A DNA stretch of 29,519 bases, taken from positions 1 through 29,519 of the forward strand of contig JBDZUZ010000027.1 in NCBI GenBank assembly GCA_040255445.1, read 5' to 3'. Of this stretch, positions 1 through 7,686 are shown in pieces; positions within the stretch are counted from its first letter, which is position 1, and every line of letters starts with the position of its first letter. The notes below the pieces were generated by a model that saw nothing but the letters and a program-made list of their open reading frames with translations, did no database searches and was not told the origin of the DNA. Made by a program: the position numbers and the translations under genes. Origin of the DNA: JBDZUZ01 sp040255445 (GTDB taxonomy: Bacteria > Planctomycetota > Phycisphaerae > Phycisphaerales > UBA1924).

Positions 1-226
1 CCGGCCCCCGCCAGTCGTACCAGCGCGTCACCAGAGCCGGGTCAGCGTCGAACCCCTCCTGCGTCGCCAGCGCGGCGGGATCGAAGTCCTTCCACAGTCC
101 TTCCATCGTGTCGCGGAAGGTGCGGATGCCGCTCTCGGCCGAGATCCCGGCGCCGGTGAGGACCATGCAGTGCCTGGCCTTCGCCAGTTGCTGCGCGGCG
201 ATGTGCAGTCCCGGGACCTCGATCAC
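1..226 (-). CDS. Sir2-type NAD-dependent protein deacylase, N-terminal part
   Basis: Reading leftwards from a GTG at 226, 75 codons are visible before the window edge cuts the gene. They contain the sirtuin nucleotide-binding signature GAGISAESGIRTFRD, preceded by a hydrophobic MVLT strand and followed by GLWKDFDPAALAT, the layout of bacterial CobB-like sirtuins. Sirtuins remove acetyl or other acyl groups from lysines using NAD+. The catalytic His and any zinc-binding Cys lie outside the window. The GTG has a GAGG-like sequence just upstream, but the start is not certain. The gene begins 31 bases after the stop of the PrpD-family gene on the same strand, so the two are probably one transcript. 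Family is sure from the motif; substrate is unknown. Confidence 0.85.
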   Translation of the reverse strand, partial: MIEVPGLHIAAQQLAKARHCMVLTGAGISAESGIRTFRDTMEGLWKDFDPAALATQEGFDADPALVTRWYDWRGP

Positions 227-257
227 TTCGGCCTCGCGATGACAGGGGAGTGGATAC

Positions 258-1922
258 TTACTCGAACTTCCCGTGGCTCAGGAGCTCGAAGTCGTACAGC
301 GAAGCGATGTCCTTGGCCGACTTCTTCTCGAGGTCCATCAGCCGCGTGATCATCGGCTTGGGGTCCTTCACCGCGATCTTGCCCAGCGTCTCGAACTTGT
401 GGTTGAGGATGTCACGCAGGTCGACCGGCGTCTCGCCGCGTTCGTTGCGGGCGTGCCCGCCGGGGTACATCACCAGGCCCGAATCGTGCGTCTCGCCCTG
501 GTCGTCGGTGATGACGATCGAGGTGGGGATGCCATCGGGGTAGCGGCGGTCGTACTCCGCGCCGCCGTGCTCGAAGGTCATCTTGCCCATGAGCTCGCGC
601 GTGAGCGGGTCGTGCAGGCTCTTGGCATCGAAGTCGTGGGGGACGAGCATGAGCTCCTTCCACCCCAGCGGCTTCTTCGTCGCCTGCCGCAGTTCGAGCG
701 CTTTGCGGAGCATGGTGCAGACCAGGTACAGCATCGAGTGATCCGCCGACTGCCGCGTCTTGGGATCGCGCTTCGCCGGGTCGCCGATGATGCCGAAGGC
801 CGGCTCGTACGCGACGACGACCATCTTGCTGATGCAGTCGCCGGTCTGGTCTTCGAGCAGACGCGGGTTCTTCTGGAGCAGCGTGATCAGCCCCTGCAGC
901 GCGCCCGCCGACTGGTGCTCGTACAGCCCCAGCTTGAAGTGCATGCCCATGACCGTGAAGTCCGAGCCGGCGCGGCTCAGCACCAGATCGAACGGCGAGG
1001 CATCGCCCTTCGCGGTGTTCGCCTTCGTCGCGCCCACCTTCTGGAACATCTGCCCGGGCCCTTCGAAGATCCGGAAGATCGCCTCAGGATTCCGGAAGAT
1101 GTCGCGCGGCCCCAGGAACCCGGCCATCGACCGCTTCACGGCAAGAATCGCGGCCTCGGTCGAGATCGCCGCGGAAGCGCCCTTCGAGTCCGACAGCTGC
1201 TTGCCGGCGCGGATCGCCCGGAACGGGATGTAGTGCGCCACCACCATGCCGATCGCCGACTCGATCTGCGCCGCCGTCGCCCCCATCATCGCGCCGAACA
1301 CCGCGGCCGAGGCGATCGCCCCGTGCACCACGTGGTCGACCTTGTAGGTCTTGAGGCTGAAGACCTCCGCCAGGCGGCCGCGGATCTCGTCGTGCAGCAC
1401 CATGCCGCGGAGGGCGTACTCGCCGTCCTTACCCCGCATCTGCGCGGCCGCGGTGCACACCGAGTAGAAGTCGTTGTGCCCGAACTCGCCGGCGCGGTGG
1501 TGCTCGCGCTCCTCGCTGTAGCCGAAGTTGGTGCCGTTGCTGTCCCACTCGCGGACCGCCGCGCAGTTCGCGACGATCGCCTTCTCGACCGCGACATCAA
1601 CGCCCGAGCCGAAGATCGGCGCCCCCGCCCGCACGCACCCCTTCGCCCACGGCACAGCCGATGCGGCCCCCTTCGCCGCGGCCGCCATCGCGTACTGCCC
1701 GGCCTCGGCCCGCAGCACCGTCGGCGAATTGGTGCCAAGGGCGATCGCCGAGATCCCGCAGATCACCGCATCCGTGTGGAACAGGTTCGTCCGCTCGAGC
1801 ACCGACGCATCCGGCTCGCCGCGCTTCCCGGCCTCATCGGACATGAAGTCGATAGCGAACTGGGCGATGCCCAGGGCCTGGTTGGAGTCGGCGGGGAGGG
1901 TGACGCGGTCGTTCTGAGGCAT
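258..1922 (-). CDS. prpD: MmgE/PrpD family protein, probable 2-methylcitrate dehydratase
   Basis: This 554-residue protein has the long MmgE/PrpD fold signature: an N-terminal helical region with the DAVICGISA segment, then HGAIASAAVFGAMMGAT, AGKQLSDSKGASAA and RNPEAIFRIFEGP in the order usual for 2-methylcitrate dehydratases. PrpD converts 2-methylcitrate to 2-methyl-cis-aconitate in propionyl-CoA breakdown; other family members act on related dicarboxylates, so the exact substrate is inferred. At 554 residues it is somewhat longer than the roughly 480 of enterobacterial PrpD. The ATG at 1922 has a GGAG ribosome site about nine bases upstream. No methylcitrate synthase or lyase gene is present in the window. 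A sirtuin gene follows 31 bases downstream on the same strand. Confidence 0.82.
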   Translation of the reverse strand: MPQNDRVTLPADSNQALGIAQFAIDFMSDEAGKRGEPDASVLERTNLFHTDAVICGISAIALGTNSPTVLRAEAGQYAMAAAAKGAASAVPWAKGCVRAGAPIFGSGVDVAVEKAIVANCAAVREWDSNGTNFGYSEEREHHRAGEFGHNDFYSVCTAAAQMRGKDGEYALRGMVLHDEIRGRLAEVFSLKTYKVDHVVHGAIASAAVFGAMMGATAAQIESAIGMVVAHYIPFRAIRAGKQLSDSKGASAAISTEAAILAVKRSMAGFLGPRDIFRNPEAIFRIFEGPGQMFQKVGATKANTAKGDASPFDLVLSRAGSDFTVMGMHFKLGLYEHQSAGALQGLITLLQKNPRLLEDQTGDCISKMVVVAYEPAFGIIGDPAKRDPKTRQSADHSMLYLVCTMLRKALELRQATKKPLGWKELMLVPHDFDAKSLHDPLTRELMGKMTFEHGGAEYDRRYPDGIPTSIVITDDQGETHDSGLVMYPGGHARNERGETPVDLRDILNHKFETLGKIAVKDPKPMITRLMDLEKKSAKDIASLYDFELLSHGKFE

Positions 1923-2187
1923 CTGTGGAGCTCCGAGCAGTTCATTGAGCCATGTGGAGGCGGAGGGTAAGCCCCAAGGGCGGGAAGGGGCGACTCCCGG
2001 GGCCGCGCTGTGGGGCGGGAAATGAGAACAGCCTCATCCGACCCCGCATGGTCTCTGCTTGCGGCCACGCACGGAAATCATTATCCTGCAGCAGGTTGAG
2101 TCGCGTCGCTCCATGTGGGCCGCCGGCTCGGATCCGTTCGCCCGGCCCACGCTGCGACAGCGGCCAGCACACGCCGCGAGGTGCAGC

Positions 2188-2631
2188 ATGGCCCACGAGG
2201 CTCGGCGGTCCCCCCTCATCACCCCTCCCCCCGGTCTGTTCGGCCTGCACATCGTGCGGCCGGTTGAGGTGCCCGCGCCCGAAGTACCCGAGGAGCTCAA
2301 CGAAGCGGTAGTCCACGAGGATGAAGCGCACCAGCCCGATGGAGTCAGCCCCGACAAGCAGGACCGCCGGCTGAGCATGATGGTCCTGATCGGCGTCGCG
2401 ATCGTGCTCATCCCGCTCGCCCTCGCGGTGCTCCTCAACCGCGGCGGTCTCGAGGCCGTCGGCATCGCCGCGGCGTTGCTTGTGCTCTACATAGCGCTGG
2501 GCGTCTTCCCGGTCTGGAACGCCGCCCGCGAGCGGGCGATCGAGCGGATGCGTGTGGAGAAGGAACTCCGCGAGCAGATCGCCGCGGGTCGAGCGGAGTC
2601 GCCGAACATCGAGGTGATCGAGCGCGACTGA
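2188..2631 (+). CDS. small two-helix membrane protein, unknown function
   Basis: I do not recognise a family. The protein has 147 residues when started at the ATG at 2188, chosen because GAGGTG lies a few bases upstream; the frame is also open further upstream, but that part is low-complexity and Arg-rich. After an acidic, Pro-rich N-terminal stretch (residues about 10-65) there are two membrane segments, MMVLIGVAIVLIPLALAVLL and AVGIAAALLVLYIALGVF, joined by a short loop. A charged, probably helical C-terminal tail (ARERAIERMRVEKELREQI) follows and would sit on one side of the membrane. The gene converges on the CPBP-like gene with only 20 bases between the stop codons. Confidence 0.65.
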   Translation: MAHEARRSPLITPPPGLFGLHIVRPVEVPAPEVPEELNEAVVHEDEAHQPDGVSPDKQDRRLSMMVLIGVAIVLIPLALAVLLNRGGLEAVGIAAALLVLYIALGVFPVWNAARERAIERMRVEKELREQIAAGRAESPNIEVIERD

Positions 2632-2651
2632 CAGTGCCCACACGGAAGTGC

Positions 2652-3461
2652 TTACCGCGCGACGCCGGCCAGGTACAGGAACGCCCCCAGCCCGATCGTG
2701 AAGATCCAGCAGCCCCAGATGGCGTGCTCGATCGCGGACATCGCGCCCGAGCGGTGCTTGTCGTATGAGTAGCTGAAGAGCGCTCCGCCGACCAGCGTCA
2801 GCGCAAGTGCCAACTGGTTCTCGAAGATGATGTGCCCCATCGTGAACGCGAGGGCGCTCGCGGGGATCATCGCCTCACGAGTCCGGAAGATGTGGCGGTA
2901 CCGGTGGAAGATGAACACGCGGTACACGATCGTCTGCGGAAACACACTGAGCACCGGGTAGGCGAGCATGATCGCGAGCCAGAGACGTGGATTCTCGCGC
3001 GGCAGCTTCATGAACGCATCCGAATCGCCGTACCACACCACCGCGGCGAGGCTGATGCCCAGAAACGCGAACACACCGAGAATCCGCGGCAGATCAAACA
3101 GGCCCCGGCGCAGATTCCAGAGTTGCCGTCTGTCGAACGTCCGATCGCGCAGCAAGAGCACCAATGAAACAGCGACCGCAGAGCCAAGCAGCGCGAGCAG
3201 CGGGATGTTCACCGTCCGCAGCAGGAACAGCGCCGGCAGTGCGAAGAAGAGCGTGAGGAATTCGATCCACAGGTAAATGCGGTCGGGAAGGCCAAGCGGC
3301 TTGCTCAGAGCCACCGGCTCGATCGGCTCGACCGGCGCGGCCCACACGGTCTCTGGCGGATCGAACTGCCCGGATGGCTCCTGGCAGGGTTGTGCGAGTG
3401 CGTCGCTGTGGCTGGGCATACAGAGTCGATGGTTGAAGCGGTCTTGGCCGCTGGGGATCAT
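2652..3461 (-). CDS. CPBP-family (CAAX protease-like) membrane protein lacking the glutamate pair
   Basis: The 269-residue product has several membrane segments (about residues 63-84, 86-104, 126-144, 160-180, 200-215 and 245-265). Its C-terminal half follows the CPBP/Rce1 pattern: YPVLSVFPQTIVYRVF (motif 1), FTMGHIIFEN (motif 2, His210) and EHAIWG (motif 3, His246). CPBP proteins are intramembrane endopeptidases. Motif 1 normally reads EExxxR; here it is Q176-T177-x-x-x-R181, so both glutamates are missing while the arginine and both histidines remain. It may therefore be catalytically changed or inactive. The first ~50 residues are a polar, Pro-rich extension, and the start could lie at an internal Met 14 codons later. 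A start at 3461 has AAAGG just upstream. Family call good, activity unknown. Confidence 0.75.
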   Translation of the reverse strand: MIPSGQDRFNHRLCMPSHSDALAQPCQEPSGQFDPPETVWAAPVEPIEPVALSKPLGLPDRIYLWIEFLTLFFALPALFLLRTVNIPLLALLGSAVAVSLVLLLRDRTFDRRQLWNLRRGLFDLPRILGVFAFLGISLAAVVWYGDSDAFMKLPRENPRLWLAIMLAYPVLSVFPQTIVYRVFIFHRYRHIFRTREAMIPASALAFTMGHIIFENQLALALTLVGGALFSYSYDKHRSGAMSAIEHAIWGCWIFTIGLGAFLYLAGVAR

Positions 3462-3739
3462 GCCTTTGGTGGCGGTTCGCTACGCCGATTGTTGGGATTC
3501 GCGGGCCCCCGATTCGCATGGATCGGATTTGCCCGCAAGGTGTTCGCTGACTGATCGGGCGTCTACCCTACGCGTCGGCGACGGCGGGGGTGGCGGAAGG
3601 TCGCCGGGCAGCCGGTAACTTGTCCGAAATCACCGGTTCAGACCCGTGCGATGAGCCCCGGGACGCGGACCGGTCGGCCGGAATCTGAGTCAATGAAACG
3701 CACCCGGGCCGCAGCCGCCCGGTGACAGGAGTGATTGTG

Positions 3740-4936
3740 ATGACGATGCAGCCCGTGATCCTCGCCGCGAAGCGCACCCCGATCGGCCGGTTCTTCGGCG
3801 GCCTTTCCAAGGTCCCCTCCCCGGTGTTGGGCTCCTACGCGGTCAAGGCCCTGTTCGACGCCGCCCCAGCCCTCAAGGGCGAGGCCGAATCCGGCCGCGT
3901 CGATGAGGTCATGATGGGCTGCGTGCTCCAGGCCGGCCTCGGCCAGAACCCGGCGCGTCAGGCCGCGCTCAAGGCCGGCATGCCCGACAGCCAGTCCGCC
4001 GTCACGATCAACAAGGTCTGCGGCTCGGGCCTCCAGGTCGTCATGCAGGCCGCGGCCTCGATCAAGGCCGGCGACAACGAACTGGTCATCGCCGGCGGAT
4101 TCGAGAACATGACCGCCGCCCCGCACTTCGCCCGCGTCCGCGAGGGCGTCAAGTTCGGCCCGGCCCCCTTCGAAGACCACATGCAGTACGACGGCCTCCG
4201 CTGCGCCTTCGAGTGCTGGGGCATGACCAACGCGGCCGATCACATCGCCAAGGCCCACGAGATCAGCCGCGCCGAGCAGGACCGCTTCTCCGCCCAGAGC
4301 CACCAGCGAGCCGCCCACGCTACCAAGGAAGGCTGGTTCAAGAACGAGATCGTCGCGCTCAGCGGCGAGCAATGCATGGACAAGCGTTCGCTCGGTGTCG
4401 CGGCCGATGAAGGTATTTGCGCTGAGTCGACCGCCGAGACCCTCGGCAAGCTCCGCCCCGTCCCCGGCCACGAATCGATCACCGCCGGCAACGCCAGCCA
4501 GATCTCCGACGGCGCTGCGGCCGTCGCGGTGGCGAGCATGAAGAAGGCCGAGTCGCTGGGCATCAAGCCCATCGCGAAGATCGTCGCCTATCACACCAGC
4601 GGCGTGGCCCCCAAGGACATCTTCGCCGCCCCGATCAGCGGCGTGCAGGGCGTCCTCAAGAAGGCCGGGCTCGAGGCCAAGGACATCGACCTCTTCGAGA
4701 TCAACGAGGCCTTCGCAGCGCAGGTCCTCTGCAACACCAAGGCGCTCAAAATCGACGAGTCGCGTCTGAACATCGGCGGTGGCGGTGTGGCCCTGGGCCA
4801 TCCGATCGGCGCCAGCGGCGCCCGCGTCCTCACGACGCTGCTCCACCAGCTCGCCCGCACCGGCGGCAAACGCGGCGTCGCGGCGCTGTGCCTGGGCGGC
4901 GGCAACAGCGTGGCGATGGTCGTCGAGATGGTGTGA
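3740..4936 (+). CDS. acetyl-CoA C-acetyltransferase (thiolase)
   Basis: The 398-residue protein is a complete type II thiolase, the size of the biosynthetic/degradative acetoacetyl-CoA thiolases. The nucleophilic cysteine is in NKVCGSGLQ (Cys94), the conserved NEAFA motif is present, the catalytic histidine is in GHPIGASGAR (His354), and the second cysteine is in LCLGGG (Cys384). The start at 3740 is preferred because AGGAG ends nine bases upstream; a GTG six codons earlier overlaps that site. The enzyme condenses or cleaves acetyl-CoA/acetoacetyl-CoA in the cytoplasm. No other beta-oxidation or ketone-body genes are adjacent, and the gene ends in its own terminator, so it looks monocistronic. 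Chain-length preference cannot be read from the sequence. Confidence 0.95.
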   Translation: MTMQPVILAAKRTPIGRFFGGLSKVPSPVLGSYAVKALFDAAPALKGEAESGRVDEVMMGCVLQAGLGQNPARQAALKAGMPDSQSAVTINKVCGSGLQVVMQAAASIKAGDNELVIAGGFENMTAAPHFARVREGVKFGPAPFEDHMQYDGLRCAFECWGMTNAADHIAKAHEISRAEQDRFSAQSHQRAAHATKEGWFKNEIVALSGEQCMDKRSLGVAADEGICAESTAETLGKLRPVPGHESITAGNASQISDGAAAVAVASMKKAESLGIKPIAKIVAYHTSGVAPKDIFAAPISGVQGVLKKAGLEAKDIDLFEINEAFAAQVLCNTKALKIDESRLNIGGGGVALGHPIGASGARVLTTLLHQLARTGGKRGVAALCLGGGNSVAMVVEMV

Positions 4937-4983
4937 GCCGCGGCCGCTCGATCTCCGCAATCGACCAGCAACACACAGAAAGA

Positions 4984-5013
4984 CGCCGGTGCGGTCCCCG
5001 CATCGGCGTTTTT
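4984..5013 (+). terminator. intrinsic terminator of the thiolase gene
   Basis: CGCCGGTGCGG and CCGCATCGGCG form an 11-bp stem with one G-U pair and a 3-base loop, followed directly by five T and a further T-rich stretch. It lies 47 bases after the thiolase stop codon. Confidence 0.85.
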
Positions 5014-5123
5014 CGTTTGCGGGCGAGCGGTCGCCCCGGTTAGAGTGAATCCCGGTCCGGTTCCGGGCCCGCCGGCCGCGCCGCCGGTGTTCGTGATCAC
5101 CCCAAACGCACCGGAGGTTCAGC

Positions 5124-6488
5124 ATGGCAATCGCAGCGCGATTGAAGGGGCTGTTGGTCGCGGCATTGGCCGCGCCGCTCGCACTGACCGCAACACCCGC
5201 GGCAGCGCAGACATCGGGTCCCGATGTCACGTATCAGGACGTCAACGGCATCTCGAACTATGGCCAGGTCGGCGGCATCTACGCCTACGCCCTGGGCAGC
5301 TACACCTGCAACATCGGCGATCAGAACCTCCGCTGGGGCACGAGCTGGGCCGGCTCGCCGATCCTCGCGATGAACGCCTACCGGCTCCATGACGGCCGTC
5401 TGGTGCAGATCGGCCTCTCCTTCGGCAAGAAGGCCTGCTGCGCCGCCTCGGGCAGCGGCTGTGGTTCCTGCAACGGCACTGGCGGCTCGCTCCTAGGCGC
5501 CGGCTGCCGCGATATCTACAGCTCCGGCTATAACGGTGGGCAGAGCCGGCTCGGGCCGCGGTCAGAGGTGAACGCCTTCACAGGTGCGCAGTCCGGCGCC
5601 TCGAGCGGCAGCGGCAACCAGATCTTCAAGCGCCTGCAGATCGCCCAGAGCGATATGGACCCGGCGACCTACCCGGGCGCGCTGTACTTCGTCGAGGGCG
5701 TGTACGTCGGCTCCGACGATGCCCCCGCCGGCAACGCGTACAACAACGCCTCATACAAGCGCGTCGTGATCAGTCCCACGACCTACTCGATGACCGAGCA
5801 GGGATCGATGGAAGTCGGCATACCGGCGATCGCAGCGTGGCGTCAACACGGCAACGGCCTCAACCAGCCCGACACCAGCATCAAGGTGACGGTGGTCGAT
5901 GTGCCCGCCGAGGGCCGCTTCCATGTCGGCGCCAAGGCGTACGACCTGGGCAACGGCATGTGGCGCTACGAGTACGCCATCTTCAATCTCAACAGCCACC
6001 AGTCGGGCGGCTCGGTTGACATCCCCGTTCCCGCCGGCGTCACCGTCAGCAACATCGGTTTCCACGATGTCGATTACCACTCCGGCGAGGTCTACGACAA
6101 CACCGACTGGGTGATGAACGAGACCGCTGATGGCGTCCGCTGGCGCAGCCCGCAGACGTTCGCCGAGAACGCCAACAGCAACGCGCTCCGCTGGGGCACG
6201 ATGTACAACTACTGGTTCGACGCCTCCACAGCCCCCGACCCCAACGGCGTCATGACCCTCGGCCTCTTCCGCCCGGGCGCAGTTGATTCGGTCGGCGTCA
6301 ACGGCATCCCGGTCCCGGGTGTGCCGCCCTGCATCGCCGACTGGGACGAGTCCGGCGGCGTCGACGGCGATGACATCACCGCGTTCTTCGTCGACTGGCA
6401 GGCCGGCACGGCCGATGTCGACGGGTCCGGCGGCGTCGATGGCGACGACATCACCGCGTTCTTCGTGCGGTGGCAGGCCGGCTGCTGA
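5124..6488 (+). CDS. exported protein with C-terminal GC-type dockerin
   Basis: The 454-residue product starts with a clear Sec signal peptide (MAIAARLKGLLVAALAAPLA, cleavage likely after TPAAAQ, residues about 27-29). The middle 370 residues are rich in Gly, Asn and Tyr, with a cysteine cluster at KKACCAASGSGCGSCNGTGG; I cannot name this domain. The last ~50 residues contain two EF-hand-like repeats, DWDESGGVDGDDITAFFVDW and DVDGSGGVDGDDITAFFVRW, and end in QAGC. This is the GC-type dockerin seen at the C-terminus of many Phycisphaerales secreted proteins, thought to anchor or process them at the cell surface. A GGAGG ribosome site is seven bases before the ATG. Export and dockerin are seen directly; function of the body is unknown. 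Confidence 0.85.
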   Translation: MAIAARLKGLLVAALAAPLALTATPAAAQTSGPDVTYQDVNGISNYGQVGGIYAYALGSYTCNIGDQNLRWGTSWAGSPILAMNAYRLHDGRLVQIGLSFGKKACCAASGSGCGSCNGTGGSLLGAGCRDIYSSGYNGGQSRLGPRSEVNAFTGAQSGASSGSGNQIFKRLQIAQSDMDPATYPGALYFVEGVYVGSDDAPAGNAYNNASYKRVVISPTTYSMTEQGSMEVGIPAIAAWRQHGNGLNQPDTSIKVTVVDVPAEGRFHVGAKAYDLGNGMWRYEYAIFNLNSHQSGGSVDIPVPAGVTVSNIGFHDVDYHSGEVYDNTDWVMNETADGVRWRSPQTFAENANSNALRWGTMYNYWFDASTAPDPNGVMTLGLFRPGAVDSVGVNGIPVPGVPPCIADWDESGGVDGDDITAFFVDWQAGTADVDGSGGVDGDDITAFFVRWQAGC

Positions 6489-6519
6489 GAGCCGTGTCCG
6501 ATAACAAGTAGCTTTCTTT

Positions 6520-6556
6520 CGGGCGGCCCGGAGTATCCCGGGCCGCCCGTATTTTT
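6520..6556 (+). terminator. intrinsic terminator after the dockerin protein gene
   Basis: A perfect 12-bp GC stem (CGGGCGGCCCGG with its complement) encloses a six-base loop and is followed by TATTTTT. It lies about 30 bases after the stop codon. Confidence 0.9.
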
Positions 6557-6704
6557 GCCTTGGAGAGTGGCGGCCAGGAGTGCTATCCTCTCCCCTGTTC
6601 GAGCCAACCCGGGCCGAGGGGAAATCGGTGAACGAGAGAGCGTCCGCGGCTTATGTAGGCGGCGGATTCCGGGACGGTTCGGCATGTGCGTCAAAGGGGC
6701 TTGT

Positions 6705-7535
6705 ATGTCTTTCAAGAGAGGGCTTATCGCGGCCGCAGCAGCGGTCGCGGCGGTGGCCGGCGCGGCCAACGCATCGATCGTTCACTTCAGCAACGGCACG
6801 CAGATCTTCACCAGCATCAACGGCGGGTCGAGCTTCGTGCAGTCCGGCAACGTCACCTCGGTCAACGGCAATACGCCGGCGAGCGGATTCGGCGTTGTCG
6901 GTCTTGGATACCACAGCAACTCGGGCACGTTCTACGCCACGGGCAGCAACAACGTGCTTTACACCGTCGCGGGCCTCGGAACCGCGAACGTCAGCCTCAC
7001 CCAGTACCGCACGCTGGGCGGTGATAACCCGGACACCATCTCGTTCGACTTCTTCGGCGACACCTTCCGCGGCGTTCGCGGCAACGTGCTCATCAGCTTC
7101 GACATCACCAACGCCGGCAGCACGATCACGACCGGCTCGAACCTCGGTCGTTCGTTCCCGTCGACGGCGAACGTTGGTGGCACATACTTCGGCATTTCCG
7201 ACGACAGCAGTGGCGTCGGCTTCTACAATCTGGACTCCAATACCCGCCTGGGCACGACCTTCAGCGGCAACCTGACCTCGGCCGGCGGCGCCGCCCTGAA
7301 CGGCAAGTACTACACCGTCGCCGTTCGCTCTGGCCAGAACGCCGTCCTCTTCGGCGAAGTGAACACCCTTACGGGCGCGTTCTCGCAGCTCTCCAGCACC
7401 GCGATCACCCCCGCCGGCCAGATGGGCATGGTCGTCGTGATCCCGCTCCCCCCGGCCGCGATGGCCGGCATGGCGAGCCTCGCCGGTCTGGGCGGTCTCG
7501 CCTGGGTCCGTCGTCGCAGCCTCCGCCGGGCCTGA
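6705..7535 (+). CDS. exported protein with PEP-CTERM-like (PLPP) sorting signal
   Basis: The 276-residue protein begins with an Ala-rich signal peptide (MSFKRGLIAAAAAVAAVAG, cleavage near ANAS). It continues with a beta-rich, Gly/Thr/Asn/Ser-rich body of repeated phrases such as GLGYHSNSGTFYATGSNN and SFDFFGDTFRGVRGN, of the kind found in planctomycete secreted DUF-type or propeller-like proteins. The C-terminus has the three-part sorting signal: IPLPPAAMAG, a hydrophobic helix (MASLAGLGGLAWV) and an Arg cluster (RRRSLRRA). This is the PLPP variant of PEP-CTERM, recognised by an exosortase. The start at 6705 has AAAGGGG a few bases upstream; the frame is open further upstream, but that part does not look coding. 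The gene is bounded by a terminator on each side, so it is a single-gene unit. Confidence 0.82.
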   Translation: MSFKRGLIAAAAAVAAVAGAANASIVHFSNGTQIFTSINGGSSFVQSGNVTSVNGNTPASGFGVVGLGYHSNSGTFYATGSNNVLYTVAGLGTANVSLTQYRTLGGDNPDTISFDFFGDTFRGVRGNVLISFDITNAGSTITTGSNLGRSFPSTANVGGTYFGISDDSSGVGFYNLDSNTRLGTTFSGNLTSAGGAALNGKYYTVAVRSGQNAVLFGEVNTLTGAFSQLSSTAITPAGQMGMVVVIPLPPAAMAGMASLAGLGGLAWVRRRSLRRA

Positions 7536-7563
7536 TCCCGCGGACGGTGACCGAGTTTCACGC

Positions 7564-7598
7564 AAGGCCCCCGGGTGTCGCCCGGGGGCCTTGTTGTT
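7564..7598 (+). terminator. intrinsic terminator after the PLPP-signal protein gene
   Basis: AAGGCCCCCGGG and CCCGGGGGCCTT form a perfect 12-bp stem with a 5-base loop, followed by GTTGTT, a weak U-rich tail. It lies 28 bases after the stop codon. Confidence 0.75.
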
Positions 7599-7686
7599 GC
7601 GCCGCTGACCCGGGTCCGCTAATCCGCCGCGATCCCACACCCCGGTTGTCGCGATACGAAGGTTGCAACAACGCTGATCAGGGGGA

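Noticed and set aside
273..1970. 565-codon open frame antisense to the prpD-like gene
   Set aside because: No motif and no ribosome site; a shadow of the minus-strand gene.
3630..3650. GGTTCAGACCC resembling a tRNA T-arm
   Set aside because: The loop lacks the TTCRA pattern and there is no acceptor or anticodon stem around it.
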